Assembly (NCBI GenBank): GCA_003671275.1
Contig: QWPB01000024.1
Location: forward strand, 1-64,000
Direction: 5' to 3'
Source: Planctomycetota bacterium
GTDB taxonomy: Bacteria > Planctomycetota > Planctomycetia > Planctomycetales > Planctomycetaceae
DNA length: 64,000 nucleotides
In this document: one piece after another, positions 48,670 through 58,981 of the stretch
Numbering within the stretch: position 1 is the first letter of the stretch
Layout of the letters: each line of letters begins with the position of its first letter
Notes under the pieces: generated by a model
The model's database searches: none
What the model was told of the DNA's origin: nothing
What the model saw: only the letters and a program-made list of their open reading frames with translations
Program-made: the position numbers and the translations under genes

Positions 48670-50145
48670 ATGACCGACAGCAGCGATGGTCTGAACTTTG
48701 ACTTTCTAAACGAGCCGACGACATCTCGGGCCGTTCCTCTCCCGCCGCCGGTACCGCCCGCTCCCGTCGTAGCCCCCGCGTCGGAAGACACCTTGGAATT
48801 AGAGTTCTAAGAATCGGACGATCCGGGCTCATCGATCTTTGACGAGCCATTTTCCAGTCCGATCCAATCCGTAGATCAGATTTCCGATGCTGAGCCCAAC
48901 GTTTCTGACGGCACGGAAGTCCTTGTCCGTGGGCGAACCGAGATCCAGGATTTCGCAGAAGAATTCGGCCAGGTGGTCGTCCCGACGAAAAACGCAGAGC
49001 CGCCTGTGGACCTGAGTGGTACTCTCGAATCCGTCACCGCTCCAAACGAGTCCGTGTCAGTGCCAGCAGTGTCAGCACCCCCTTCGGAGCCCGTCGACTC
49101 CGGATTGGATTGGCCTGTCGACGCGACCGATGTCGACCCCCCCACGACAATCGAGGAGATTGCACCGCTCGAATTCCACAGCCCGTTGTCACTGCCCGCA
49201 GAATCAATGGTCCCGGAGCCATCGGCAGAAGTCGCTCCCCCCTCAGAGACATCGGCCCCCCCGTCCGCCCCCATCGAGTCCTCGCAGGCCTTTAACGATC
49301 AGGGGATGTCTCTGGAACCGGACACCCATTCCGCTGATGACAGCCTGTCACTGGATGGTCTGACGGGAGTGGTCAGTGACGCCGTGGCCGGGGGAGTTGT
49401 GGCCGCCGTGGCCCCTCCTCCGGGGGCTGTTGCCGCAGGGAACAGCCGGACGGTCCTGATCGCTTTGGGGGGATATGCGCTGGTCGTGACGGCTCTGTGC
49501 CTGTACCTGCTGACGCAGGTTGCCAAGGCCCGCAGCGAAAACAAGCTGGAGAGTCTGCCCGACGTGCGGCAGGTTCTGAACATCCCCATCAACTCACAAC
49601 TGCCAGCGGGACATACGCTGGCCTTGGGAGAAAAACAGCGGTTTGGGAACCTGCTCGTGGAACCGTTGCGGGTGACCACCGGCCCGCTGGAGGTCGTGCA
49701 TTTCAGTGAGCGCGACAAAACGACCATCATGAAGAGCCAGGTGCTCAAGCTTTGGGTTCGACTGACGAACGAGTCGAAGGATCAGGCGTTTATTCCGCTC
49801 GATCGCCAGCTGGTGTTCAAGCGGCACTTTCGGGATGACGTTTGCTTTGCGAATAACTTTGTTGTCCCCGCCAGCAAGAAGGCGTCCGGAGGTCCCGTCG
49901 TATTCGTATACGACCACCCCGAAACCAGCGAGTGGGATCTGTCCGGACAGGATCTCGGTAAAACATTGGGGCCCGGTGAATCCTGGGAAACCTATATCCC
50001 GACGACGGAAGACGGCCTCGAAGAACTGCAAGGCGAGTTGCTCTGGCGCGTTCACGTCCGCAAGGGACTTTCTCCCAAGGGCGGGGGTGTGACCACCCTG
50101 GTGGAAGTCGCATTTCACGACGACCAAATCCAGAACGAAGGTTAA
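48670..50145 (+). pseudogene. Putative membrane protein gene (acidic Pro/Ser-rich N-terminus, TM, C-terminal domain) interrupted by a single in-frame TAA at 48808-48810
   Basis: MTDSSDGLNFDFLNEP...TLELEF* then in the same frame ESDDPGSSIFDEPFSSPIQSVDQ...VVVPTKNAEPP...; same composition on both sides; TM TVLIALGGYALVVTALCLYLL. The intact downstream part could alternatively start at GTG 48973. Confidence 0.65.
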
Positions 50146-51317
50146 CCGGGATTCTCGGGCAGGCTGAACAGCGCCAAGCTGGCGGTGTATCCGTGGATGT
50201 AGTTCCGACCAGCCACTGGGCCCAGTTCTCCCTGAGCAAAGAACCCCGCCAGCGGAACCCCGCCGGCTAGTTCCTGTATCGTCCTCGCATCATGGTGCGG
50301 AGTCGCAAACAGCCGCGTTCCACGCCCATTGCAGCTGAACAGCAGCCCTCCAGTGACCGCTCCCCCCGCTAGGGCTTGTGTCAGCAGTGACCGCAGATCT
50401 TCGTCAGCGGTATTCGCATCCCGGACATGGAATTGAACGGTCTGCCCCGTGCGGATCAGATGTCCAATTGCCATCGATCCGTGCTCGCGGTCCGCTCCGA
50501 CGAAGTTGGCAATCAGGAAATCGCCGCGTTCAAACCGTTCGCGGAACTCGCTGATGGCGATCCCCACATGGATTCCCTGCTGGATTAAATGCCGAACTTC
50601 CGGGGAACTTTCGCGATAGAGCTGATTGAGCTGCTCCAGGGCGGGCCGGCCTCCCAGTTCCTGGATGACATTCCGGTTCGAACGCGTGACAACGTAGGGC
50701 TGTCCCACGGGACGACAGCCTTGCGAGACGACCGATCGAATCTGAATCGCTCCCCCCAGGACGACGCCCACCACTCCGTGATCGTATTCCTGGTCGTTCA
50801 GATACAGTCGGTTTTCGCCGGGGGCTGAGGCTCCGCTGGCCATGCCACCCAGTACAGGCAATCCCGGAATCTCCGCCGCGAAATGTCCCAGCAGCGAATC
50901 GACCGGACAGGTGAATGGGTCGCCCAGCAGGATGGCCGCGCGGGGCGTCTGGTCCAGCGTCTCAGCCGAAGGGGCTCCAGTCGCCAGGAGCCCATCGGGA
51001 GTACGCTCAAACGTAATATGAAAAGCCTCGATCATTGACCCGGGAAGCACCGCTGCCCAGACCGACAGCGCCGGGCCATTCTCGTACTCTTCGTGATTGG
51101 CCAGCACGGATTCCGCCGTACATCCCAAGACGACGCGGGCTCCCAGTGCCATCTGGAGCTGTCCGCCAATTCCCGGTGAAGTTCCGTGGTGCGGGGTCGC
51201 AAAGAAAAAGACGAGATCCGGCTCCGCCCCCTGCAGTTGCTGTCGCAACTGACTCACGGCTTCGGTGACCGCGTCGGTCATCGTGGGAAGTTGATTCCCG
51301 GTACTGGCAAACCGCAT
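50142..51317 (-). CDS. FIST-domain (FIST_N/FIST_C) protein
   Basis: DLVFFFATPHH...VVLGCTAESVL; GMASGA; GVVGVVLGG; FSCNGRGTRLFATPHHDARTIQE...PLAGFFAQGELGPVAGRNYIHGYTASLALF. Confidence 0.85.
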   Translation of the reverse strand: MRFASTGNQLPTMTDAVTEAVSQLRQQLQGAEPDLVFFFATPHHGTSPGIGGQLQMALGARVVLGCTAESVLANHEEYENGPALSVWAAVLPGSMIEAFHITFERTPDGLLATGAPSAETLDQTPRAAILLGDPFTCPVDSLLGHFAAEIPGLPVLGGMASGASAPGENRLYLNDQEYDHGVVGVVLGGAIQIRSVVSQGCRPVGQPYVVTRSNRNVIQELGGRPALEQLNQLYRESSPEVRHLIQQGIHVGIAISEFRERFERGDFLIANFVGADREHGSMAIGHLIRTGQTVQFHVRDANTADEDLRSLLTQALAGGAVTGGLLFSCNGRGTRLFATPHHDARTIQELAGGVPLAGFFAQGELGPVAGRNYIHGYTASLALFSLPENPG

Positions 51318-51405
51318 GTGTTACCTCCCTGTCCGTGTCTGCGACTCGGCATCTCCGCACTCTGACCGGCCTGGTCGCAAGTCGCAAGGGACCCCCGCGA
51401 TCCAC

Positions 51406-52908
51406 CTATCCCTTGTAGCCCGTCAGCACTCCGCAATGGATCAGTGTCGGACGCGGTATCGGATCATCCACCGTGAGCCCGGCAGTCGTCATCCACTGGC
51501 GGTACTCCGCCGCGCTGTAGGCTCGCCCTTCGGTCAGTGTGAACAGGGCCGCAGAGTACAGCGCGATTGGCAACGGACCATCGTGTTCATCGTTCAGAAA
51601 CACATCATGAATCAACAACTGTCCGTCAGGCCGCAGGGCCTCGGCAGCCATCGAAACCAGCTTCTGGCACTCGGGCTGATCCCAATCGTGCAAGATGTTC
51701 GACAAAAGGATCGCATCGACACCGGATGGCAGCAGGTCGGAGAACATGTCCCCTTCCCGCAGTTCCAGGCGATCGGCAACGCCGTACTTTTTCCGGAACT
51801 CATCGGCGACGCGTAACACCTCGGGCCGGTCGATCAGGACGGCTCGCAGCTGGGGAAAACGCTTGAGAATTGCAATCGTGTAGATTCCGGACCCGCCGCC
51901 CACATCGACCAGTAACTCCGCTCCGGTCAAATCGATCTGACTGGCGAGGGCGGGGGCCACATTCTTGGCCCGCCCGGCCAGCGAAAGGGTGAAGTGCCGG
52001 GCCAGATCGGACTGCTCCATGGCCGAGGGGATCCCCGCTCGATAAATGAAGGCCGTGCCATCTTCATTCAGATCGAGACCACGAGGACGATTGGACCGTA
52101 ACCGGGCAACCATCTCCATCACGCCGGGACTGCTTGCGGACAAGCCGATATATCCCCCCACGTCATATTCACTGCCCGGGGGCAGATGTGACCTCGACAG
52201 GACGGTCATTTGGACCCGGCCTTGTTCGTCCAGCCGCAGCAGCTTCATGGCTCGCAGCGCCGTCAAAAGTACGGACATGGGGCGGGGTTTCAGCCCCAGT
52301 TCGGCGGCCAAGTCATTGATCGTTCGGGGGCCGCTCCGCAACTTTCCAAACAGATCCCAATGGGCGACCGCGGCCGTCAGCAACTCCGTGCCGTAGGAAC
52401 CACGATACAACTCAAACAAGGGCGTTGGGTCGACGGTCGGCGGATGCAGATCGAGGACGTCTTCCTGATTCAATTCGATGGCTTCCATCAACGACGTGCG
52501 AGACACGATCAGATCGCCCGCATCGGGAAGTGGATCAAAGTCGGGCCAGCCATTCCGGGAGTGTGTTAAGGCCTGCGAAGGAATGACGGAATGTCCTGCC
52601 ACCGACGACCAGCCCACCCGGCAGCGAACCTGTTCACCCTCTATGGAGCAGCGCACGACGCCGGTGTAGTCATCGGCAAACTCGAATGGCAGATCGACAA
52701 TCTGCCGGTCCTTGGCCTGGAGCACCGCGGTGTGCCATTGCTCCAGCAGCCTCCCCAGGCTGGCTCTGGCCCGATCTTCGGCCTTCAATTCTCGTACGGC
52801 GGGATCAAGTCCCAGGTAATACGAATCGGCCCGTCGACTGAATTCGCCGCATTCCAAAAGCAAATCGCCGCGTGCAGTGCCGCACGGATCAAGAGTCAGT
52901 CGCAACAT
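51406..52908 (-). CDS. SAM-dependent O-methyltransferase with an extra N-terminal domain
   Basis: LLVDVGGGSGIYTIAILKRFPQLRAVLIDRPEVLRVADEF; AILLSNILHDWDQPECQKLVSMAAEALRPDGQLLIHDVFLND; dimerization winged helix; N-terminal about 170 aa unrecognised. ATG at 52908. Confidence 0.85.
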   Translation of the reverse strand: MLRLTLDPCGTARGDLLLECGEFSRRADSYYLGLDPAVRELKAEDRARASLGRLLEQWHTAVLQAKDRQIVDLPFEFADDYTGVVRCSIEGEQVRCRVGWSSVAGHSVIPSQALTHSRNGWPDFDPLPDAGDLIVSRTSLMEAIELNQEDVLDLHPPTVDPTPLFELYRGSYGTELLTAAVAHWDLFGKLRSGPRTINDLAAELGLKPRPMSVLLTALRAMKLLRLDEQGRVQMTVLSRSHLPPGSEYDVGGYIGLSASSPGVMEMVARLRSNRPRGLDLNEDGTAFIYRAGIPSAMEQSDLARHFTLSLAGRAKNVAPALASQIDLTGAELLVDVGGGSGIYTIAILKRFPQLRAVLIDRPEVLRVADEFRKKYGVADRLELREGDMFSDLLPSGVDAILLSNILHDWDQPECQKLVSMAAEALRPDGQLLIHDVFLNDEHDGPLPIALYSAALFTLTEGRAYSAAEYRQWMTTAGLTVDDPIPRPTLIHCGVLTGYKG

Positions 52909-53076
52909 GGGACGATCCGCCAATAGACAGGAGACCCCCAAAGTATCCAGGAGCCACGGTGACCATGGCAAGGGAGTCGAATTGGTGGTGCCCGCCCCGC
53001 GCAAAGCCGGGCGGCACGATGACACCTGGCAAAGCCCTCTTGTCCCGGTCACCCCACTCGTGACTACACTCCGCCC

Positions 53077-53895
53077 ATGAATGAAGCGGTGCCCACTTCG
53101 AGCTTTCGCGTCGCGCTGGATGATTTCAGCGGACCGCTGGACTTGCTGCTGTACCTGATTCGTCGCAACGAATTCGAATCCAGCGAGATCCCGATTGCGA
53201 CCATCACATCGCAGTTCATGGAGTTCATGACCATTTTGCAGGTCATCGATCTGGAGCTGGCCTCTGAATTCGTGGTAGTGGCCAGCACACTGGTCGAACT
53301 GAAGAGCCGCGAGATCCTCCCCTCGGAGGAGGAACCGCCAGACGCTGCCGATCCGGAGCTAGCCGCAGTCGCCACGGGCCCGAGTAGCGAGATCATTCGC
53401 AAGCTGCTGGAGTATCGCCGGTTCCGGGATGCTTCCGCCGCACTGGACCGGAGTGCCGCCGAGTGGCAGGCCCGGTATCCCCGACTGACTGAGGAACGTC
53501 CGATTGTCGGCAAAACCCCCTCCCTGGACCGGATCAAGGAGGTTGAGCTGTGGGATCTGGTCAGTGCCTTTGGACGTGTTGTCCAGAAAAATGATGTGCA
53601 GTCCGAAGGACGCATCCGCTACGACGAGACCCCGATCGAGGTCTTTGTGGAGCAGATCGGTCAGCGGGTCCGGGATGAAGGCGAGGTGTTCTTCTCTCAG
53701 TTGTTCGATCGAGAAACGAACCGCAGCCGGATCGTGGGGATCTTTCTAGCGATCCTGGAATTGCTGCGGCACCATGGCTATCGGGCCATTCAGGAGGGTC
53801 TATTCGGAGAGATCCGCGTATTGCCCCCACTGCCCACGGAAAGAGAAGAGTCGCCTGAGACGGCCTCTACTGCTCCTCTGGATTCCACCCCGTGA
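53077..53895 (+). CDS. scpA: Segregation and condensation protein A
   Basis: FRVALDDFSGPLDLLLYLIRRNEFESSEIPIATITSQFMEFM; SEFVVVASTLVELKSREILP. Confidence 0.92.
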   Translation: MNEAVPTSSFRVALDDFSGPLDLLLYLIRRNEFESSEIPIATITSQFMEFMTILQVIDLELASEFVVVASTLVELKSREILPSEEEPPDAADPELAAVATGPSSEIIRKLLEYRRFRDASAALDRSAAEWQARYPRLTEERPIVGKTPSLDRIKEVELWDLVSAFGRVVQKNDVQSEGRIRYDETPIEVFVEQIGQRVRDEGEVFFSQLFDRETNRSRIVGIFLAILELLRHHGYRAIQEGLFGEIRVLPPLPTEREESPETASTAPLDSTP

Positions 53896-53897
53896 GA

Positions 53898-55181
53898 TCA
53901 ACCCGCGAGGGTGACCTCTTCGGGTGGCAGAACCTCTCCCATCACCTGAAAGATCTCATCCACTCCGGGCTTGAACACGGCCCCGATCAGGATATCCGTC
54001 ATGTGAGAGCGGTACTGGGGGTGCTGGCGAAAGAACTCACCGAAGCTGAAGCCCGGCGTGTAGAACGCATAGACCAGTTTGCGGAAATTCTCCACACCCT
54101 GATGATAGGTGGGATACCAGCTCCCCAGAGCCTGCTGCGACAGGTCGTTGGACCGCAAGGCGACATCGACCGCATCCGCCACGAACTCGCCGGACTTCAT
54201 CGCCAGATAGACTCCGGATGAGTACACGGGATCAATAAAACCACAGGCATCCCCGACCAGCACCCAACCCGGTCCCGCTGCCTGACGGGAAATGTAAGAG
54301 TAATCCTTGGTCGCAAAGTATTCCGTGTACCGCGTGGAGCCCTGGAGCCGCTCCTGCAGGGCCGGGCAGCGTCCCAGTTCACGCTGAAAGACCGATTCTG
54401 GATCGACGCCCTTCGAGAACATGTAGGACGTGGCCCCGGTGCAGCCCACACTGACAATGTCGTTTCTCAGGGGGATGTACCAGAACCAGCTGGTCTTTCC
54501 CTCGGTCTGCAAAATGAGAGTCGCTCCTTCGTCGCGACCGGGATCGCGCCGGGCTCCCTGGAAATAGCTCCAGACCGAAGCCTTTTTTAGCCGCGTATCG
54601 GGGGTTTTCAGATTCAACCGATGAACGAGGAAGCTGGACTGTCCACTGGCATCCGCCACCACCCGGCAGGCGATCTCCCGCACTTCGCCCGTGGAGAACT
54701 TGACCTTCACTCCGACCGCCTGATCGCCATCGAACAACACCTCCATGACGTGGGCTTCGGTCCGGACGGTCGCGCCTTTCGTGACCGCGTTATCAACGAG
54801 CATTTTGTCGAAGTCACCGCGTTCGACCTGCCACGTCTGCGAACTTTCGTGATCGTTGTACTCATCGAAGTAAAACGGTTTCGAGGGCTTCATCCCTTCG
54901 GAGAAGAACTGCACGCTGAACTTCTTCGGAAAGGCCGAAGCCTTCAGCTGGTCGATCAACCCCAGCCGTTTCAACGACCAGTAGGTCTCGGGGATCAGCG
55001 ACTCGCCGATATGAAACCGGGGCACGGTGGACCGTTCCAGAATCAACACGGAGTGTCCCTGCTCGGCCAGTAGCGTGCCCGTCGCTGCCCCTGCCGGACC
55101 GGCCCCGATGACAATCACGTCATAGCGATCCTGAACGGGGCCCGCATATTCGCGGCTGGGTGGGTAATGGATCTGGATCAT
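53898..55181 (-). CDS. FAD-dependent oxidoreductase (geranylgeranyl reductase / flavin halogenase-like)
   Basis: YDVIVIGAGPAGAATGTLLAEQGHSVLILERSTVPRFHIGESLIPETYW; GWVLVGDACGFIDPVYSSGVYLAMKSGE. Confidence 0.9.
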   Translation of the reverse strand: MIQIHYPPSREYAGPVQDRYDVIVIGAGPAGAATGTLLAEQGHSVLILERSTVPRFHIGESLIPETYWSLKRLGLIDQLKASAFPKKFSVQFFSEGMKPSKPFYFDEYNDHESSQTWQVERGDFDKMLVDNAVTKGATVRTEAHVMEVLFDGDQAVGVKVKFSTGEVREIACRVVADASGQSSFLVHRLNLKTPDTRLKKASVWSYFQGARRDPGRDEGATLILQTEGKTSWFWYIPLRNDIVSVGCTGATSYMFSKGVDPESVFQRELGRCPALQERLQGSTRYTEYFATKDYSYISRQAAGPGWVLVGDACGFIDPVYSSGVYLAMKSGEFVADAVDVALRSNDLSQQALGSWYPTYHQGVENFRKLVYAFYTPGFSFGEFFRQHPQYRSHMTDILIGAVFKPGVDEIFQVMGEVLPPEEVTLAG

Positions 55182-55291
55182 GTGAGCCTCCCGAACGACG
55201 TCGACTGGAGTCTTGACTGAAAAGGTCTTCCGGAGCGGCAGACAGGCCTGTCTGTGTATGCTGAAGACCAACTGAATTCGCCTTGAATGCA

Positions 55292-55314
55292 GTTTAGACA
55301 ACAGTTGTTTAAAC
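55292..55314. promoter_or_regulatory. Palindromic operator-like site upstream of the FAD oxidoreductase gene
   Basis: GTTTAGACAA-CAG-TTGTTTAAAC, 9/10 arms; TetR/MarR-like geometry, about 110 bp upstream of the minus-strand start at 55181. Confidence 0.45.
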
Positions 55315-55653
55315 GAGTATATGAAAAATCGAGCTCTTGTACAGGTCGCTGGGGCACTTCTCCGGGGTAGTTTTTGGACTTAAGGCTGGCGTCGGTGGCT
55401 TGGGGGGCTGTCCGGTGGATGCCGTGAAGGCGACTTCGAACGGGTGAACAGGCCCGGCAGGCAGGTCTGCCCCACGGAATCCGTAGCACGGACCTTTCCC
55501 GTGGCGTGTCATTCCTGACGGTGCGTTCAGAAGACCGACTTTGAATCGGCTCAGGGAAATTGGCTGCGTTGGACCCACTCCCGAGCGATGGCCTTCCGGA
55601 GGCGAGGTGTGGCGTTCGAGTCTGATCGCGGGTCGACGCCATCGGAACCGAAG

Positions 55654-58155
55654 TTATTGGTCTGAGGGGCGCATGGGAACCGGCGACTCGTCCTCTTCTG
55701 GTGGGGTCTCGGCAGTCAGGTCCGACTCCCGGCGCACTTCATCCAAGGCATCCGAGGGAGTCTTCAGTAACCAGGTCACCATCGCCATGGAGAGCAGACC
55801 GCAGATCGCCAGCAGCGGGGCATTGCAACGCGGCGTTCCATCGATATAGGTGAACAGGAATCGCATCTCCGGTGTCTGGAACATCTCCGCGGGAGCCCGA
55901 GATGTCACCACATGCATCGCGTTGAAGATGAAGTGGAACAGAATCCCCGGCAGCAGGCTGCGACTTCGAACCGCCAGGATCGCAATCACAATCCCCAGTA
56001 GGGCGGCATTGAACACCTGGTGCGCGATCATGTGGATCACACCAAACAGCACTGCCGACACGACGATCGGCGGCCAGAATCGCTTGCGGGGATGAGACTG
56101 CAATCCGCTGAGGATGAAGCCTCGGAACGCCAGCTCTTCGCAGATCGCCGGGGCGATGGCCACCGCCATGAGCGGCCACCAGATTGGAGTGCCTTTGTCC
56201 CCCAGCGCCTGCATCAGCTTGGCGGCACCGTCCGGCAGTTTTGGGAAGAACCATTCCAGATTGTGGATCAGTTCCACTGCGATGGGTTGAATGGTGAACG
56301 GTAATGCGATCCCGACCGCCAGATACTGCCATTTGGGCCAGTACAGCTTCAACGTCCGCCGGAAGTTGCTCGTCAACAGCATCGCCATCAGCAGAGGCGG
56401 AGCGCCGACCGTGGCAAAGAGATAGATCGTCTGCCACAGCAGCATAGTGGCATTTCTGGCGGAGGGATTCGCCACTTCGGTCAGCATCTGCTTCTGGATA
56501 AAGCCCAGCATGCTGAACTGGGTCATCGCAATTACCACAAAGCACAGTGCCGCCATCGCCCGGCTGGGCACGGGGTCTTTGTCGCGCAGGACGTGCTTGA
56601 TCCACAGCGCCAGGTCGAATCGTTCGGCTTCCCGAAACAGAATCTCTTCACGATCGAACAGGTCGATCGCCCACTGGAGAGCGACGTAGCTGTAGAAGAA
56701 GCTGCTGCCGATCACGGGGAGAAAGTACCCGGCAATTTCGCCTAGAGGAGTGCTGTTGTGCAGCAGGGCCTTGAGCAGCAGTGCGGGGCCGGCGACCGGC
56801 ATCACGCTCAGGTATGGAGTGATCGTCACCGAGGGGCCCAGGCAGTACATCGTCAATCCCATGGTCCCCATCAGCAGCGGGGTCAGGTAATACTGACCTT
56901 CCTTGCTGCTGCGAGCGAACATGGCACAGGCCAGGCTCGTGGCACTGAACAACGAGCAGAGTGGAACCGCCAGGACCAGTACCCACGCCAGTGATGACAG
57001 GGGCGGCAACGCCACATCGAGCAGTCCTCCGCCACTCATTCCCATCACATGACGGCCGGTAAATCCCATGCTGGCCATGTTCAGGACCGCGGTCGATATA
57101 CTGAAGACCAGCACGGTCAGGAACTTGCCAACCACGATTTCCGAGCGACGGGCCGGGGAGATCAACAGGGTTTCCATGGTCCCCCTTTCTTTCTCGCCTG
57201 CACCCAGATCGATGGCGGGATAGAACGCCCCGGTCACTCCCATCATGACCAGCAGTGCCGGGAACATCTTGCTCCACATATTCGACGCGATGTCATCCTT
57301 GGCAGCCACGTCAATGCTGGTCGCGTCGACGGGAGAGGACAATGAACGGGGGAGTCCCGCCTCTTCCAGGCGGGCATCCCGCAACCGGGATTCCCATTCG
57401 TGCAGCGCACTCTTGATGCGGCGCGAGGCGATCTGGGATTTTTCATCAGCACTGTTCTGGACGATGACCGGACGCGGCATGGCGTCGATCTTCTCCGCCC
57501 CAGATTCGGTCCGCTGAACCAGTTCGCGATTCGCGGCTTCCAACTCCTTGGCGAAATTCTCCGGGATGACGATCATCACCTCGACCGGAGAATTGCCGAA
57601 CCAGGCATCGACCTGTGCCTTGAGGGCCAACTCCTCGGCCTCCAGTTTCTGGATCTGAGCTTTCGTCGCTTCCAGTTCCGTCTTCTTTTCTTCCCCGCCG
57701 TACGACAGGCGGGCCCCCAGTTCGCGGGCGTTCTGTCGCTTCCGGGAAACCCGTCCCAACTCCTTCAGCAGCTGGCGTCGATCGAGAGCTTCGCGAATGA
57801 AGGCCCGTTCCGCATTTTGCAAAACTTCTGATCGGTGTTTGTCGAACGGTGCCAGGAGGGTCTTTTCCGTGATGACCCGCAACTTGGAAACATCGGTTTC
57901 TGTCTCGAAGAATTCCGGAAGGAATCGCTCTGGCTGCTGCGGATCGAGCAGCGGCGGTGGTGGCAGATCGTCGACTCCCAGGAGCAGTACGGTTCGTTCC
58001 TGCTCCTGAAAATCCATGGATAGCTTGAACATCCCCACGCCCAGTGAGGGGTAGAGCAACAGCGGCAGCACAGCCACCATGAACAGTGTCCGCCGGTCCC
58101 GCAACTGGTCGCGGACTTCGCGCAGGAAGATCAGTTTGACGTTCTTCCAGTTCAT
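55654..58155 (-). CDS. ABC transporter permease (NatB/ABC-2 type) fused to CPBP intramembrane protease domain
   Basis: MNWKNVKLIFLREVRDQLRDRRTLFMVAVLPLLLYPSLG...; C-terminus EELAFRGFILSGL, FGVIHMIAHQ, LFHFIFNAMH (CPBP motifs). Confidence 0.9.
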   Translation of the reverse strand: MNWKNVKLIFLREVRDQLRDRRTLFMVAVLPLLLYPSLGVGMFKLSMDFQEQERTVLLLGVDDLPPPPLLDPQQPERFLPEFFETETDVSKLRVITEKTLLAPFDKHRSEVLQNAERAFIREALDRRQLLKELGRVSRKRQNARELGARLSYGGEEKKTELEATKAQIQKLEAEELALKAQVDAWFGNSPVEVMIVIPENFAKELEAANRELVQRTESGAEKIDAMPRPVIVQNSADEKSQIASRRIKSALHEWESRLRDARLEEAGLPRSLSSPVDATSIDVAAKDDIASNMWSKMFPALLVMMGVTGAFYPAIDLGAGEKERGTMETLLISPARRSEIVVGKFLTVLVFSISTAVLNMASMGFTGRHVMGMSGGGLLDVALPPLSSLAWVLVLAVPLCSLFSATSLACAMFARSSKEGQYYLTPLLMGTMGLTMYCLGPSVTITPYLSVMPVAGPALLLKALLHNSTPLGEIAGYFLPVIGSSFFYSYVALQWAIDLFDREEILFREAERFDLALWIKHVLRDKDPVPSRAMAALCFVVIAMTQFSMLGFIQKQMLTEVANPSARNATMLLWQTIYLFATVGAPPLLMAMLLTSNFRRTLKLYWPKWQYLAVGIALPFTIQPIAVELIHNLEWFFPKLPDGAAKLMQALGDKGTPIWWPLMAVAIAPAICEELAFRGFILSGLQSHPRKRFWPPIVVSAVLFGVIHMIAHQVFNAALLGIVIAILAVRSRSLLPGILFHFIFNAMHVVTSRAPAEMFQTPEMRFLFTYIDGTPRCNAPLLAICGLLSMAMVTWLLKTPSDALDEVRRESDLTAETPPEEDESPVPMRPSDQ

Positions 58156-58210
58156 CGCGGTGACTTTTTTCCGGGGGAAGGAGAGGCCGTTGAGTGGTTG
58201 TTGACCAGTG

Positions 58211-58981
58211 TCAGACTGACGGGGACTCGATAGGACGGTAACTTTCGTCGTGGGCCTGAATCAGTTCAAAGAATAGCTCTTCGACATCCGGCTGGTGATA
58301 TTTTTGAGCCAGTTCATCCAGCGTGCCCATCGCCAGGATCTGGCCGCGATGAATGATGGCCACCCGATCACAAAGTTTTTCGACCTCGCGCATGATATGC
58401 GTCGAAAAGATGATGCACTTGCCCTGCGACCGCAGCGAGTCAATCGATTGCACCACCGCCCGAGCGACCAGAACATCCAGCCCGGATGTCGGCTCGTCAA
58501 AAATCATGACGGGCGGGTCGTGAACAATAGTCCGAGCGATCGAGACTTTCTGCTTCATTCCGGTCGACATCTTCGACCCCAGAACATCGCGGATCTCGTT
58601 CATCTGCAATCGCTGGAAAATCTCTTCCAGTCGTTGCTGCAGCAGATCGTCGGGCAGACCGTACAGCTTGCCATAATACTCGACCAGTTCCCAGCCGGTC
58701 ATCCGGTCGTAAATCCCGGTATTGTTTGACATGAAGCCGATGTGTGAGCGAACCTTTTCCGGGTGACGAGCCACATCATATCCTGCGACCAGAGCCCGTC
58801 CGCCCGTGGGCTTAAGGACGGTACTGAGCATCCGCAGGCAGGTCGTTTTTCCAGCTCCGTTGGGGCCCAGCAGGCCGAAGATCTCTCCCGGCTGAACCTC
58901 GAAAGAGACTCGATCCAAAGCCGTAACGGGGCCGCGTTTCAAGTCGAAGAACGATTTCGACAGGTTCTCGACTTGAATCAT
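58211..58981 (-). CDS. ABC transporter ATP-binding protein (NatA-like)
   Basis: [26 protein letters not shown] (Walker A), [35 protein letters not shown]. Confidence 0.93.
   Translation of the reverse strand: MIQVENLSKSFFDLKRGPVTALDRVSFEVQPGEIFGLLGPNGAGKTTCLRMLSTVLKPTGGRALVAGYDVARHPEKVRSHIGFMSNNTGIYDRMTGWELVEYYGKLYGLPDDLLQQRLEEIFQRLQMNEIRDVLGSKMSTGMKQKVSIARTIVHDPPVMIFDEPTSGLDVLVARAVVQSIDSLRSQGKCIIFSTHIMREVEKLCDRVAIIHRGQILAMGTLDELAQKYHQPDVEELFFELIQAHDESYRPIESPSV

Noticed and set aside
46737-50145. Alternative genetic code (TAA reassigned)
   Set aside because: TAA terminates many clear genes here (glpK, hemQ, lysA, MLE-family enzyme), so global reassignment is excluded; only local readthrough or mutation remains possible.
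51406-58981. Natural-product biosynthetic cluster (O-methyltransferase, FAD oxidoreductase, ABC exporter)
   Set aside because: Interrupted by scpA, no core scaffold enzyme, genes not in one operon.
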